From Guillardia theta CCMP2712 (taxonomy: Eukaryota > Cryptophyceae > Pyrenomonadales > Geminigeraceae), in contig NW_005434671.1 of assembly GCF_000315625.1 (NCBI RefSeq), positions 638,188 to 702,187 of the forward strand: a stretch of DNA of 64,000 nucleotides, given 5' to 3'. The notes under the pieces were generated by a model. That model worked only from the letters and a program-made list of their open reading frames with translations. It was not told the origin of the DNA and made no database searches. Shown here piece by piece: positions 40,880 to 54,200 of the stretch; position 1 is the first letter of the stretch; each line of letters starts with the position of its first letter. The position numbers and the translations under genes are program-made.

Positions 40880-42371
40880 TGCTCGATGATAAAGGCGACC
40901 GGGAAATGGACCAGGAGGCGATTAGCTGCCTTGAAGCTCTCGTGAAGTACCCGATGACCCCGGCATGGTCGAAGCCTCCGATCGTCTGATCACGTCCTTG
41001 CAGATGGGTGGAGCATTTGGGGCTCGGGAGTGTGGAGCTAGCGGCTCAAGCGCTGTTTGAAGTGAGTTGTGAGGTCTTATCTTCCACCCTTGATCCTCGG
41101 CAGTCGTGGGAGAGCAGAAGCATCGAAGTTTTGTCAGAGGGCTTCAGCAAAGAGACTTGGATTTCATACCTGAGCGAGGATAAAACAATCTTTGAACGGT
41201 GAAGGGAGATTGACTTTCTTCGCTCCTTACCATCAGCTCGATCAGACTCAAATTAGCAGAATTGCACTACATCTTTGATTATCTCACCAAATCATCGTCA
41301 AGTATCCCGTTTCGGTTCCTGGGGAACACCTAAATAGATATTGCAGGTGAACAATCCAGAAGGTTGTCCAAGGCGACATTCTTGCATGCAATCTGCTTTC
41401 CTACACATGCTGTGGGAGACAAAAGGGAGTGTCCTATCTGCAAACAAGGGAAGAGAGAGGCAGTCGCTGAGGTATCAGACTCTCTCGCGACCCTGCTCGT
41501 TCACCCCCTCGATTGCAGAGGACGTCGGATCTCTCGGGCGATGCTCTATCGCTGCATATCAGACAGGTCTCCCCGTCTTGTCTCTCCTCGTCCTCACTCC
41601 GTCTCAGGTCAAGTGCATGGACGCGCTTCTGAGAGAGGACTCGATTAAAGAGCTTGCCTTGCGGGTGAAGTCTCAGTTTACAAGGCAACTCCCTGACTTC
41701 AAGGAAGGTCCTCTGCCTCCGAGGGAAGCTCGATAAGGTGGACTCGGAACCCTTTGACAACAGGCAGAAGGACGTCGGCGAGTTCTTGTCTCACTCTGCT
41801 CGCAGCAATGTGGCTGGAGGGTTCGTAGCCGTCGGGAAGACCTGGGGAAGCTCGGAGAAGGAGAGGCTGAGGTTGCTGTGTCCTCCGCCCGCCTGTTGTT
41901 CACCCATCGACTCCCGCAGCATGAAGAAGATGCTGCAGGAGGAGAGAAGCATGGAAGAGCAGGTGGCATCGCCAGGCGTGAGGCCAAGCAACGAAGAAGC
42001 TGATGTTTCCTTGTAGTTGATCGAAGTCCAGCTGATCAGACACTCAAGCCCCATGCCTGACAGCCTCCAACCGGAGCAGCTCCTGGTAGTTGATCCATGT
42101 CTCCCCTCGCTCATATTTCTCATCTCATCTCTCTGGCTCCTCCCATTCCTCTTCTCAGGCTTTCCATCGCTTCTCTCTCGCCGACATCGCCTCTCACGAC
42201 CTTGGCGATCTGACCGTCAAGTTCTTCTCCTCCGCCGCCATCGGTCGGGTCGTGTGGAGGTTGTCGGGTCGCGCTGACTGCTGGTCAGGCCGGTGGAAGG
42301 AGGGTGAGCATCTGCTGGAGGCGAAGGTGGACATCGTGGGAAAGAAATTCTTGAATTATCTAAAGAGCTAA
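40880..42371 (+). CDS. Unresolved multi-exon gene, function unknown
   Basis: Several plus-strand frames look coding but I recognise no family. They are MLDDKGDREMDQEAISCLEA (about 40884), EHLGLGSVELAAQALFEVSC (about 41011), VGSLGRCSIAAYQTGLPVLS ... RQLPDFKEGPLPPREAR (about 41525-41736), FDNRQKDVGEFLSHSARSNV then GGFVAVGKTWGSS (about 41745-41860), and FHRFSLADIASHDLGDLTVK ... GKKFLNYLKS with stop at 42371. Their order and short gaps (about 40-80 bp, with GT/AG candidates) suggest one spliced gene ending at 42371, close to the 3' end of the convergent coiled-coil gene at 42413. It could also be the 3' part of the RPGRIP1L-like gene. Confidence 0.4.
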
Positions 42372-42412
42372 AGGACAAAAAAAGGTTGATGAAATGTACA
42401 AGAGACCCCACA

Positions 42413-45098
42413 TCATGAGGGTCGCGATGCGCCCAGCTCTAGGACAGGAGCGTCGGCACTGTTCTGCCTTGACGGGATCTCCTCTGGAATCTCGTCGTTT
42501 GCAGCAGCTGGACGAGGAGGCGGGTCTTGGCGAGCAGAGACAGGAAGACTCTGCACTTGGTCCCCCTGATCGTCTTGCGCTCCTCGTGAGAGAGGAAGGC
42601 TCGTCACATCCTCCTCGGCCTCCTCTTCCTTGGGCTCGGACAAGGGCAAAGACATGACCGTCTCCTCTCTGCCCTCCTTCTCACCAGCCGCATCATCAAA
42701 CGACAGGCGATCGGCCTGCTCCTCCTCGAAATCTCCTTGAGCCTCAGCGCTCTCTTGCGAGACCTCTCCTCCGCCCTTACCGGACTCGTCATCTTCGAAC
42801 GAGCCGAATGACTGCAGCGCTTCTCCTGTCAAGTCCACGTCGCTCCCCGCTGCCTCTTCTCCCTCCTTCCCGGCTCTACCATGCTCTACCAACCCAACCT
42901 CGACGTCCTCCTCTTCCCCTCCTCCTTCATCAACCTCTAGCGCTTCGAATTTGCTGCTCTCATCGCCTCTGCGTGAGCCTCCATGCACGTCCTGCAACGT
43001 CGGTGGCTTCACCCCGAAGATCTCCTGGTAGTCGCGATCCTCCGCCTGCTCCTCCGGGTTCATCTCGGAGTTCGAGGGAGACTCCGGGAGGGAGGACAGG
43101 GAGGGGAACTTGTGCTCGAACCGGATGTGACTGAGCGGCTCCTCCGTGACGATGGACGGAGGGTCCACCCTGATGCACAAGTCAGTCTAGCAACAGCAGG
43201 AGGGGGGAGGAGGGCCAACCTGTACTGCAGGTACGCGAAGTCCTTGGCAGGCTCCTCGAGCTGGTCTGAGGCGCCGCTTCTCCTCTCCATCTGGGCATGT
43301 TGGACGACTATGGTCGCGTTCCTGAAGGTCTCAGGGTCCTTGAGCTGCCACCACCGTCACTTCACCCTCCCACCCATGGCAAGACGCACCCGCTGCATCT
43401 GCTCAAACTGCTCCCTGATGACCGACTCCAGAACCTCCATCTGCTTCGCATGCTCGGACAAGCTGCTGTTGGTGACTCTCTTGAAGTCGCTCAGGCTCCC
43501 TCGGACTTCCTCCAGCTCGCTCATCGTCTTGCTGTTGATCGAACGGGCACTGTTGAGCGAGGAGTTCAACTTCAGCTCAACCTAGTCGACACGTCAGAAA
43601 TGGAAGGCAGCGCCTACACATTCATCACCTTCGTCTCCAAACTCTGAAGCTCTTGCTTGTTCTCATTGATCTTCACCCGAAACTCTCCAATGGATCCCAA
43701 CAACTTCGATCGTGAGTCTTCAACGTCTCTCTTGAACTGCTCGATCGACTTGTTGGTCTTGTCTTCAAGCGCTGTGTACTTTCCCCATACTTTCCTCTCA
43801 GTTTGACGGATGACGTCTTCACAATCTCTCAGTCTAGAGCTCAAACCATCTCGTACAAGATGATCCTGAGCGATCTGCTTGGAAAAATCACTTCGCAATC
43901 GACTCTCGAGAGCGACCAGCTGATCCTTCAAGCCCTTCACGTCATATTGTACAGTCGACTTGATTTCTTTGATGCTGTCGCCTTGTCTTTCTTGGATGGT
44001 TTGAAGCCTTCGAATGCTTTCTTCCGTCTTCTCCGTCACTAGTTTCAGGCCCACGGTCGCCTCTTCCTGTAAGCTCAGCGCCAGTCGCTTCAGCTCGCTG
44101 CCCTCGTCTTGCAGCTTGTTGGAGAGTAACTGAGCTGCAGCGCTCTTGTCAGAGATTTGTCGTAGAGCATCATTCAGCGTCTGACTGAGACGGTTCTGGT
44201 CCTGGTTGTAGCTTGCTACCACGCGATCGAGCTTCCAGGAGAAAGTTTTCTGCAACTCCTCTCGGGCCAGGCGTTCAAAGCGAATGTCCTCAGTGATTTG
44301 ATCGCGAAATCTTGAAATCTCGTCCCTGGACTTGTCAGCATTGTCGCTGTCGCTTCTAATCGCCTCGATGGTCTCTGATCGAACTCGTTTGAGAGCTTCT
44401 GACTGCAGCTGGGACTCTTGCTTCAGAAGGTTCTTGGTGGAGACGAACATGTCTGACAACTCCTGACGCACCTCAAAGTCCCCACGATTCCTCTCTTCTG
44501 TCTCCTTCTGCAACACTCTTTCAAGCACGAGAAACCTCTCCAAGTTTTGTTGATGTTGTAGTTTGAACTCTTCTTTCATCGCCTTCACTGACTTTTCCAC
44601 CTCCTGCAGCATACCCTGGTTTTGTTGAAACATGGTGCCTTTATCATCTTTTGTGCGTGATTCCACGTTTCGGATCAAAGTGTCTGATTGAGATATCCTA
44701 TGGCTCATCAAGTTGAGTTCATTCGACAGATCTCTTTTTGCTGATTTCAGATCGTTGTTCATCTGTTCTTTCAGCTTTGAAACCTCGTCAAGGGCATCTT
44801 TGACAGAGTTTTCCAGCTCGACGTTTCGGTGCTGTATTGCATCAGAGTTCTTGGCTTCTCTCTTGTCGAGATTTCTCAGTTTGGATTCCAGGACTTGATG
44901 CCGCATATCTGCCCCATCCAACCGATGATAGCAAACCTCTTCGACCCGCTTCACGTCATGCTGCAACGACCTCAGCTGTTGCTTCATCTCCATCATCAGT
45001 TCTATCATAACATTTCGTTCTGAGAGAGGGCTCTCTACCCGCAGGATCCTGCCGCCGCCACCTCCTCCACCCTCCATGTCATCTTGCATGGCGCCCAT
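42413..45098 (-). CDS. Long coiled-coil protein with acidic C-terminus (multi-exon)
   Basis: The ATG at 45098 (MGAMQDDMEGGGGGGGR) opens a 494-codon exon that is almost wholly heptad-type coiled coil, e.g. MKQQLRSLQHDVKRVEEV and ESIRRLQTIQERQGDSIKE. A 38-nt intron (about 43621-43584) leads to VELKLNSSLNSARS ... VIREQFEQMQRVRLAMGG. Further short introns give NATIVVQHAQMERRSGAS ... AYLQYR and then VDPPSIVTEEPLSHIRFEH with a very acidic tail (ALEVDEGGGEEEDVEVGL; repeated SLPLS motifs), stop at 42413. Total is about 860 aa with no membrane segment. The coiled coil predicts a structural or scaffold role (cytoskeleton or flagellum would fit the RPGRIP1L-like neighbour), but no family is identified. 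Confidence 0.78.
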
Positions 45099-45159
45099 CG
45101 GCCGTTATAAATTTGTCACCCTCGTCCCCTCTCGTGCCCAGGTCCTGTCAGACTTCAAG

Positions 45160-45235
45160 CCCCGGGCCCGGGGTTCAGAAGTTCAATCGCCAGGGCTCGG
45201 AGTTCTCAGCCCGGGCCCGGACTCGGCCCGACTCA
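45160..45235. repeat. GC-rich palindromic block at the 3' side of the giant gene
   Basis: CCCCGGGCCCGGGG and GCCCGGGCCCGG palindromes lie about 55 bp apart within an otherwise unremarkable spacer. A comparable block lies beyond the other end of the same gene (61005-61090). Confidence 0.6.
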
Positions 45236-45292
45236 ATCACTGAGCTATTTGTGTCACTTTACAGTAAATAATGTTAAAAAAGTTACATGGTT

Positions 45293-48200
45293 CTAATCTA
45301 CACCAGGGCTCCACGTGTCGTCGTAGTTTTCAAAGTCTTGGGCGTTCAGACGAGAGTTTCCTCCGACAAGGAGCATGCAGGTCTTGAACAGCAGCAGCTG
45401 CCCCTGCGCCCTCCGCAGGAATGTCTGATTGCCGTCAATCGCAACTTTCTGCCACCCGAGCCCGTTGTCTGCTGAGACCCACACGTCCGAGAAGTAACGA
45501 TCCCAACTATCGTACCCGCTGATCAGCATCAGATTCCCATCTGCTGTCTCTGAAAGCTGCGAGAACACCCTTCTCGGCCATTGGCTGCTGTTGGTGACCT
45601 CCCGCCACGTCAGACCCAAGTCGATGGACGCCCAAACGTCGTTACGGTTGGGCCGTTCAGCACACGTGGCGTTGAGCACGCAGCAATACTGGGGAGCAGC
45701 TCCTGAGAGGATCTCGCAGCCAGCAAGAGCGTTGTCATAGAGGACACATCCAGTCTCGCACGAGCTGCCTCCCAGCACGTAGATGCTCGGAACTCGCCTG
45801 CTCTCTGTGATGAGGCTCGGCAACGGCCTGCAACACTGGAGGTCAGGCACGGCAGCTAACGGGCACCCTCACCTTCTCACTGGCTGCATGTAGAGCAGCA
45901 TCGCAAAGCCGTACCGCCCGGGCCATGGAGCAGCGGGCAAGACCTCGAACCAGTTGGAACCTCCGTCGGTAGACTGCCAGACGTCGCTCAGCCGTGGATT
46001 CGGTTCGTAGGAGATGCCGCCGGATATGATGAGACGGTTGGAAAACCTTCCGAGAGAGGTCAGCAAAGAAGCAGAGGAGGATGAGAAGGCTCTACCTAGT
46101 CAGCCCGAACCAGCAGCGTGCGGGGAAGGACTGGTTTGCGATGACCTGTTCCCAGCTCCTTCCGTCATATGAAATCCAAATGTCGTTGAGGTACTCGTTC
46201 TGCCCCCTCAACGTGGCTGTCCTCCCCCCGATGACCAGGAGGCTGTGATTGAAGTCTGGACCCAAGGCCACCATAGAGTGACCCTCCCTAGGCGACCAGG
46301 ACGCGGAAGGAGTGAGCAGCGTGTAGGAGACTCCGTCCTTGGACTCATAGACGTCATTGAAGAACTGCTTCTGGTCGAACCCTCCCGCGAGAATGATCTT
46401 TTCTGTATCATTCAATTCAATCGGTGAGATTCCACTGACGGTTATCTTTGTCCCGTCGACCCCGAGGAGGTCGTAGTTGCTCACAAGAGTTATCACGATC
46501 TCGTTCCAGCTCAGCGGCATCGCTGATGTCTGCCCGACGTTGCGGACGATGAACGAGGGTCCTTCCACCCGCATGGGTTTGCAGTCATCCGCGCTGGTGA
46601 AGGGAGCGCTGCAATCCGAGCTTAAGCTCATTCCTTCCAATCCTACGGAGATTCCAAGCCCATTCAGCGCGACCTGCACGGAACTCGGATGTTGTTGGCC
46701 ATTGATGGGATTGAGCAGCAGCAGCTCGAGGTAGTACGGGACATACCGTTGTAAGGTCTTAGTGACGTTGAGGCGAGCAGTACCAGTCGAATGATTCCAA
46801 CTATCGATGATGAAGATGTCTCCGTCTGAAGACACTGGGATCGAGGAGTCCTTGGAGTCACTGCCAATCAGACCGCTGATAGTCAATTGACTTCGCGCCC
46901 AATCGGGTACATCAAAGTTAAGCGCAATGGTTACGCTGACGGTGTTGTTCGCCCCGGGGTATGGACTCGATTGTCCTACCTCCTTCGTGATCAGCCCCGG
47001 GCTGTACACCTTCATCGGCCCTGCGTCCCCTGCCCTCGCTCCATACACCCTCGGTACCGTGATCCCGTCGGGCTCCATGCGCTCCGCCGACAAGTCTTGA
47101 TCGCAGCCTGACGTGTAGACGTACACGTCTTGAGCTGCCTGCCCGACCCTCCCGTTGACCACTGTGAACGAAAACACCACTCCCGTGTCCGGCGCTATCT
47201 CCGCGTTGCTGGCCAGCTCCACCGCCAAGATCCCTCCCTGCACCTGCCACCTCCCCTGCCCTCGCAAGACCCCGGCGACCGGGTCCAGCGATGAGACCGT
47301 CATGCTGGCAGTGTCAGCCGTCTGGCTGCCGTTGAGGCCGACGATAGAGATAGTGCAGACAGCTTGGCTGGAGTGTTTCAAAGTGACGAAGGAAGCCAAG
47401 GTGACAGTGAGAGTATTGTTTGCCACAGGGTAGGGGCTGGACTGACCGATGTTGCGGAGAGCCCACACGGGACCATAGACCTTGAGAGGGGAGGCGTCAC
47501 CGGGGGAGCTTCCTAGGATGGGAAGCGCCGACTGATTCTTGTCGAGGATCTCAGGAAGGGAGGTGAGCGCTCCTGCAACCGATATACTGACTGCCGGGGA
47601 CTCCGTCGCATAAGTTGGATTGGTGAGGAAGAAGTAGACTGATATCAAAGTCGCGGCAGGAAGGTCAGATTGAACTGAGTAAGGGATGACAACTTTGCCT
47701 TCCACCTTGTTCCACACTGCGTTGCCTGTGATGGTGTTGCCATTTATCGACATGTTGTAGCTCAGATATGTGGCATCTGTAGCTGAGCCCACAAGACCGG
47801 AGCAGGTGAACGTCAAGTTCCAAGAATTAAACAGTGGGATGTTGAAAGCAAGGTAGAGCGAGATGAGGTTTCGTTGGTGAGGTACACAACTGCTCTGACT
47901 GATCAACTTCACGACCAAACCAGGCCCCTGCACTCTGAATACTCTGCAATCCCCTGGCTGAGCTCCTATGACGGTCGGAGAGCAACTCTGAGACTCGTTC
48001 ATCTGAACGAATCCCAGGTCAAAGTTTGAGTTGCCGACTTCTATCCAAACGTTTGGAGGTTGTAGTTCAGAGGATGGATTCGTGAAATAAAACGAGAAGA
48101 TTAGGAGCTTTCCGCTGGGCAGTTCGGAACCACCCAACATCTCGATCGTGATCGTCCTGTCCGTCTGATTCCACCTCCCGTCTGCTCCAAGAATCGACGG

Positions 48201-51200
48201 AAAGGACTCAACCGGAAAGTTCCAGGCAGGACTAGCCAACGGACCAACAGAGAAATTGATTGGCGAGACGAGCAGCCTGATACTCTCAGATCCTCCCAAA
48301 GGAACAAGTAGAGGAAAGTTGAGCGCAATGGTTACGCTGACGGTGTTGTTCGCCCCGGGGTATGGACTCGATTGTCCTACATCCTTCGTGATCAGCCCCG
48401 GGCTGTACACCTTCATCGGCCCTGCGTCCCCTGCCCTCGCTCCATACACCCTCGGTACCGTGATCCCGTCGGGCTCCATGCGCTCCGCCGACAAGTCTTG
48501 ATCGCAGCCTGACGTGTAGACGTACACGTCTTGAGCTGCCTGCCCGACCCTCCCGTTGACCACTGTGAACGAAAACACCACTCCCGTGTCCGGCGCTATC
48601 TCCGCGTTGCTGGCCAGCTCCACCGCCAAGATCCCTCCCTGCATCTGCCACCTCCCCTGCCCTCGCAAGACCCCGGCGACCGGGTCCAGCGATGAGACCG
48701 TCATGCTGGCAGTGTCAGCCGTCTGGCTGCCGTTGAGGCCGACGATAGAGATAGTGCAGACAGCTTGGCTGGAGTGTTTCAAAGTGACGAAGGAAGCCAA
48801 GGTGACGGTGAGAGTATTGTTTGCCACAGGGTAGGGGCTGGACTGACCGATGTTGCGGAGAGCCCACACGGGACCATAGACCTTGAGAGGGGAGGCGTCA
48901 CCGGGGGAGCTTCCTAGGATGGGAAGGATGGTGGTCTGATCACTTAACATGTCCTGCGGAGCAATGGTTGCTGAACCCGAGGAGCTGACGTAGAGCGTCT
49001 GACCCTCTTGCGCGCCTCCCAAGTTCCGAAACTTCAGCGAAAAGGTGTAAGCAACACCCGCGAGCATGCGGGACCTAGCATCTAAACTCAAGATCAGCGT
49101 TCCGTTTTCCTTTCTGAATACGGACATGTCGAATAGTGTGTTGTTGCGAGAGTCTAAGAAGGGTAATGAGGATTGAACAACCGCAGCGTGTCCACGCCTC
49201 GCAGCAAATTCAGAGGATGAAATCTGTTTCCAGGATTGAAGGTTCGAGCATCGACTTGAAGCTGCTTCTGGGGTGATGATCAAGAGCGGAGCATTGGCTC
49301 CCGGTATGAAGTCCATTGTATCATTCACGGTGGTCACACGAGTTGTCCTGATCGTCACGTTAGAAGTAGGTTGAAAACTTGAAGGATTTGTGAGATTGAA
49401 AGTGATGACATACACAGAGTTTGCAGACGATTGGGATCTCATATTTATCGTAAGCCTTCCCGATGTCTGATCAAACGATGCATACTCTTGAAATGGCGCG
49501 TCGTTACCGTACACTCGAATGCTCAGTCGATTGGTATTGTTCTGTAGCGTGCGTTTCAATCCTTCGATTACAAGCTGGCTGGAGAGGTCCAACGACATCC
49601 TCATTGAAATGGTCACCGAGATCGAATTCACGGCAGTCTTGTACGTCGTCGATTGGCCAATCCACTTATAAACAAATCCAGCAATGAGGAGTGGGGCAGA
49701 GTTTCCAGTTGCTGGAGAGACGCTGACTTGAGACACGTTCACGATCCCTGTCACAGCAACTGACAGCGATTGAGCGTCTTGGCTCACTCCTGAGTTCAAG
49801 ACTCTGACTTGAAGAGTATACGTGACATCAGAATAGATTGATAGGAGCAGCGGGACAAGAACAACTCCTTGATCCACCCAGCGAGCTGAAGGACTAAAAG
49901 GATTAGTGGAGCTCAAGCTCGAAACAGCTAAAGTGTCCGAGGTCAAGATAATTCCATTTAGACCAGTGATCGTAAGCAAACCTGGGGCAGAGATTTCACA
50001 GTTCGGCTTCAGAGAGAACGTCAGTGTATTGGTCGCGAAAACAGACGGAGTACTCTGTGAGACAGAAAAGGATTTAAACCCTGCGATGAGGAGAGGAGCT
50101 TTGTTTCCTGTTCCTTTGCTCATCTGTGTAGCCGTGATGAGTATCCCTGAACTTGATATCTGAACTGCAGGGGAATCCTGAGCCTTTCTGGGATTGACGA
50201 CCTCTATCCAGAAGGAGTAGTTTGTTCTTGGAATCGTGTCTTTCGAAACTGTCACAGTCAGGTTACCGCTGTAATACTCCCATTGTGCTTGAGTGCCAAA
50301 AACCATCGATGCTGTCGTCGGGTAGTGAAGAATTTGCGTTGCTGAGAGGGGAAGTAGACCGGTAAGCCCTGATATCGTAACACGTGTTGAATTCGCGATC
50401 AACGAACATCTTGTCGATATAACCACTGTTATCACGTTCTTTGCAAGAGGCGAGACTGATTGCTGATAGATGGACTTAACAAGGAAATCAGCTATGAGCA
50501 TCGGCGCATAATTTCCGGATGCTTTCTGGACCAAAGTTCTAGCAATGACAAAGATATTTGTGTAAATGAATATGGTTGGCGAATCCTGTCCATAGTTCTG
50601 ATTTTCAATCTCAAAGGTGATTGAGTACACTTTGCGAGCCTCAGTGATTTTGTTTACTATGATCTCTATCTCTCCCTTCTCGGGACTCCACAGGCCTTTG
50701 GGGTTGAAAACATTGTCAGCTGCGAGGAGAAGCTCGGCGAAAGGTGTTCTGCTGCCGATGAGGCCCGTCAGAGTGATGCTTGTGGACGTGATAAGATCAG
50801 CTCTAGTTGAGAAGAGCAATGTGATTCGATTTCTTGATATCTGACTTGGTGTTGACTGCGAAATAAAAGCATATGTGAAGTCAGCAATCAGAAGCGGAGC
50901 AGTGTTTCTAGGTCCAGCACTCATGACCTGGTCTCGATACCTGATGACACTGTAATTTGCAGGTCCAATACCTGAGATGCTGATGTTGGGAGAATCTTGA
51001 CCCAGTGGCGGATTAATGATATCAAACTTGAAGGAATATATGACATTCAGGACGAACGAAGCATTCGCGACGAAATTCAATATGATTCCTTCGCCAGATG
51101 ACTTCTTGCCTATACCGACTTGTCCTTCATATTCGAAATATTGGACTGCACTGACCGTTCCAAGACCATCTGCTCCATCAATCGATTTCAAGGTAACGAG

Positions 51201-54200
51201 GTCGGAATAGGTAGCATTCGCTAGACCGCTGATCGTGATGCTTGCATTTTGACCTCCAAACGGCACATTTGCCTGCAGCTTCACGTAAAGGACGTTGGCA
51301 ACGGAAGCTGTTGGCGTTTCTTGGTAAATGTCCCGTTTGATGAAAGAAGGCCGGATGACGAGGGGAGGGTTGGCACCATGGTATAACCCGCCGATGGATT
51401 GATTTGTGCGAACGAGCGGCAACGGAGAGAAATCGATATTAGGAGTGCCTCCTGTGACTGCAATGGTAACTGTCGTTTCGGTCTGATCGAACAGCGAATT
51501 GGTGAGGATGAATGAGAAAGTGTACGTCTGTCCTGCCACCAAAGGTTGATCATACAATTCGAAGATGACAACATTCGGCGAGTATCCGCCATAACCCTGA
51601 ACCCCCTTGTACGAGAACATCATCGCCATGTCGTAGGGTTCTATCGGTACAAAGTCATCTACTTTGGCGTCCTTTATCCCAGCGATGAGGATGGAGGAGC
51701 CTTTCGCGATGTTGATGTTGAATTGTATGGTGACAGTGAAACGATTCGTCTCCCCCGCAAGCCTGTAGGTCACAAGTCAGCAGGGGCTCACAAGAGCGAA
51801 TGACAGGATTACGGGTTGTCTTGACTGATTTTCTTTGTCACGAATGTCGGCTCAATCATCAAGACCAGCGGGTTTGTACCATTCGGAACACCTATGACGG
51901 AAAGTGAGCATACGGAAGAAAAGCAGAACAAGACGAACCCAACAGAACTTCATTGAGCAAATCCATCGCTGTCAACTCAAACCTCGCTGTGCCTGAGGCT
52001 GCAATTCGGATGATCGGTATCGTAACCAACCTAAAGTTAGGATTGATGAGACTATATCCAGGAGCTGTGTAAGTTGCAAATCCTGGATTGGTGATTTCGA
52101 ATGAGACGATATAAGTTTCTCCAGCGTGCATGGTCTGGTTCTCGTACACCTGTAGCGTCAATGTGCCATTGTTGAACTGCCCTGCTCCTTGCCTCTCCCC
52201 GTCCGTGAAGAGCCTGTCTCCGCCGTTCCCATCAGCAGGAGAGCTCAGCAAGATCGAGCGATTGGCAATCGCGTTGGTGAAGCCGCTGATAGTGACGTAG
52301 GACCCATCGACTGAGCGGAGGTCTACGGTAGCCCGTAGGACTGCCGTGATCACGTTCGGGTATAGAGCAAGGGGCATACTCTGAGTAATGAGACGAACAT
52401 CGAAGCGAGGGACTACTATGAGCAGCGGGTTGGACCCGTTCGTTACTCCTAGCACCGTCTCGTCAAGTACCGTGACGTTGCGCTCGAGATACAAAGCTGT
52501 GCCGTTTGCACGGATCTTCACGAATGGATACGCTTGGTCAGACGCTGGGTTGGTCAGAGCAAACGAGAACGCGTACTGCACCTCCGCCCTCAGCGTCTGA
52601 CCTGCTGCTACTGCCAGTATCAAGCTCCCTCCCTGAAAGTATCCCGATCCCCCGAAGATCTCTGGGCCCTGGTCTACCCCGCTGACGGCATTGAGCGGGA
52701 CGCTGGTGGGGATGATGGCGTTAGCAAGATTGCTGATAGTGATGCGCGACTGATCGCTTGAGGCGAGGTTGACGTTGGGCTTGAGGCTGACGGTGATGGT
52801 GTTGGGCTCACTAGATACAGGCGTCTTCTGTACCATCACGCATGGAAGGAACTGCGGGACGACGACAAAGAATGGGTCTGTACCGTTCTCGATGCCGTAG
52901 ATCGACCCGTGAGGACTGGTCATGTTCACCGATACAAACGTCAGGTTGGACCAGCTCGCCAGGTCAGACTGTGGTAGTCGCAGCTCGAGGCCAGCTGCTT
53001 CGATGGAGATCTGAAGCTTTTGGGAGAACGCAGGGTTTTGTACCTGAAAGGAGAAGTTGTAGATCTTCCCAGCCTTGAGCGTCGACTGATTTGATACCGT
53101 CAGCTCGACTATGCCTTGTCCGGACAAATAGCTTGCACTCCTGCTCGCGCTAGCAGTCGCAAAAAGATCGCTGCCTTCACCCCCAAGCAGTGAGATCACA
53201 GGTTTGGTAACGGCGTTGTCAAAGCCTCGTATGGAGATCTTGTTTCCAGGAATGAGGTCGACATTGGTCTGCAGCGTGACAAAGATGTTGTTTGGCAGCG
53301 AAGATAGCCTGAGACAATGCGCAAGTCAGGTCATACCACACGAAGGCATCAAAGTCTCAAGTAGATACTCAGCAACACAAAAGCAGGTAAGGCAATACAG
53401 GACCACATGTCGCATGTCGGTACATAGCTACTTACGGATTGCTCTGCGCAATAGCCTTGGTTGTGAAGCGAGGCTCGTCCACGCGGACCAGCGGGTCGCT
53501 GCCATTAGGGACACCCAGGAGAGACTCATGCAGAAAGCTCATCGCCACCGTCTTGAAGAGCTTAGTGCCGTTGGCAAAGATCTGTATATCCGCAGCCCTG
53601 ACCTCTGTCCCTCCGGGGTTGAGAACGACGAACTCAACCACGTAGACGGTCTCGGCATGTATGGTCTGGTTCTCGTACACCTGTAGCGTCAATGTGCCAT
53701 TGTTGAACTGCCCTGCTCCTTGCCTCTCCCCGTCCGTGAAGAGCCTGTCTCCGCCGTTCCCATCAGCAGGAGAGCTCAGCGAGATCGAGCGATTGGCAAT
53801 CGCGTTGGTGAAGCCGCTGATAGTGACGTAGGACCCATCGACTGAGCGGAGGTCTACGGTAGCCCGTAGGACTGCCGTGATCACGTTCGGGTATAGAGCG
53901 ACAGGAATGCTTTGCTTGATCAGACGCACATCGAAGCGAGGGACTACTATGAGCAGCGGGTTGGACCCGTTCGTTACTCCTAGCACCGTCTCGTCAAGCA
54001 CCGTGACGTTGCGCTCGAGATACAAAGCTGTGCCGTTTGCACGGATCTTCACGAATGGATACGCTTGGTCAGACGCTGGGTTGGTCAGAGCAAACGAGAA
54101 CGCGTACTGCACCTCCGCCCTCAGCGTCTGACCTGCTGCTACTGCCAGTATCAAGCTTCCTCCCTGAAAGTATCCCGATCCCCCGAAGATCTCTGGGCCC

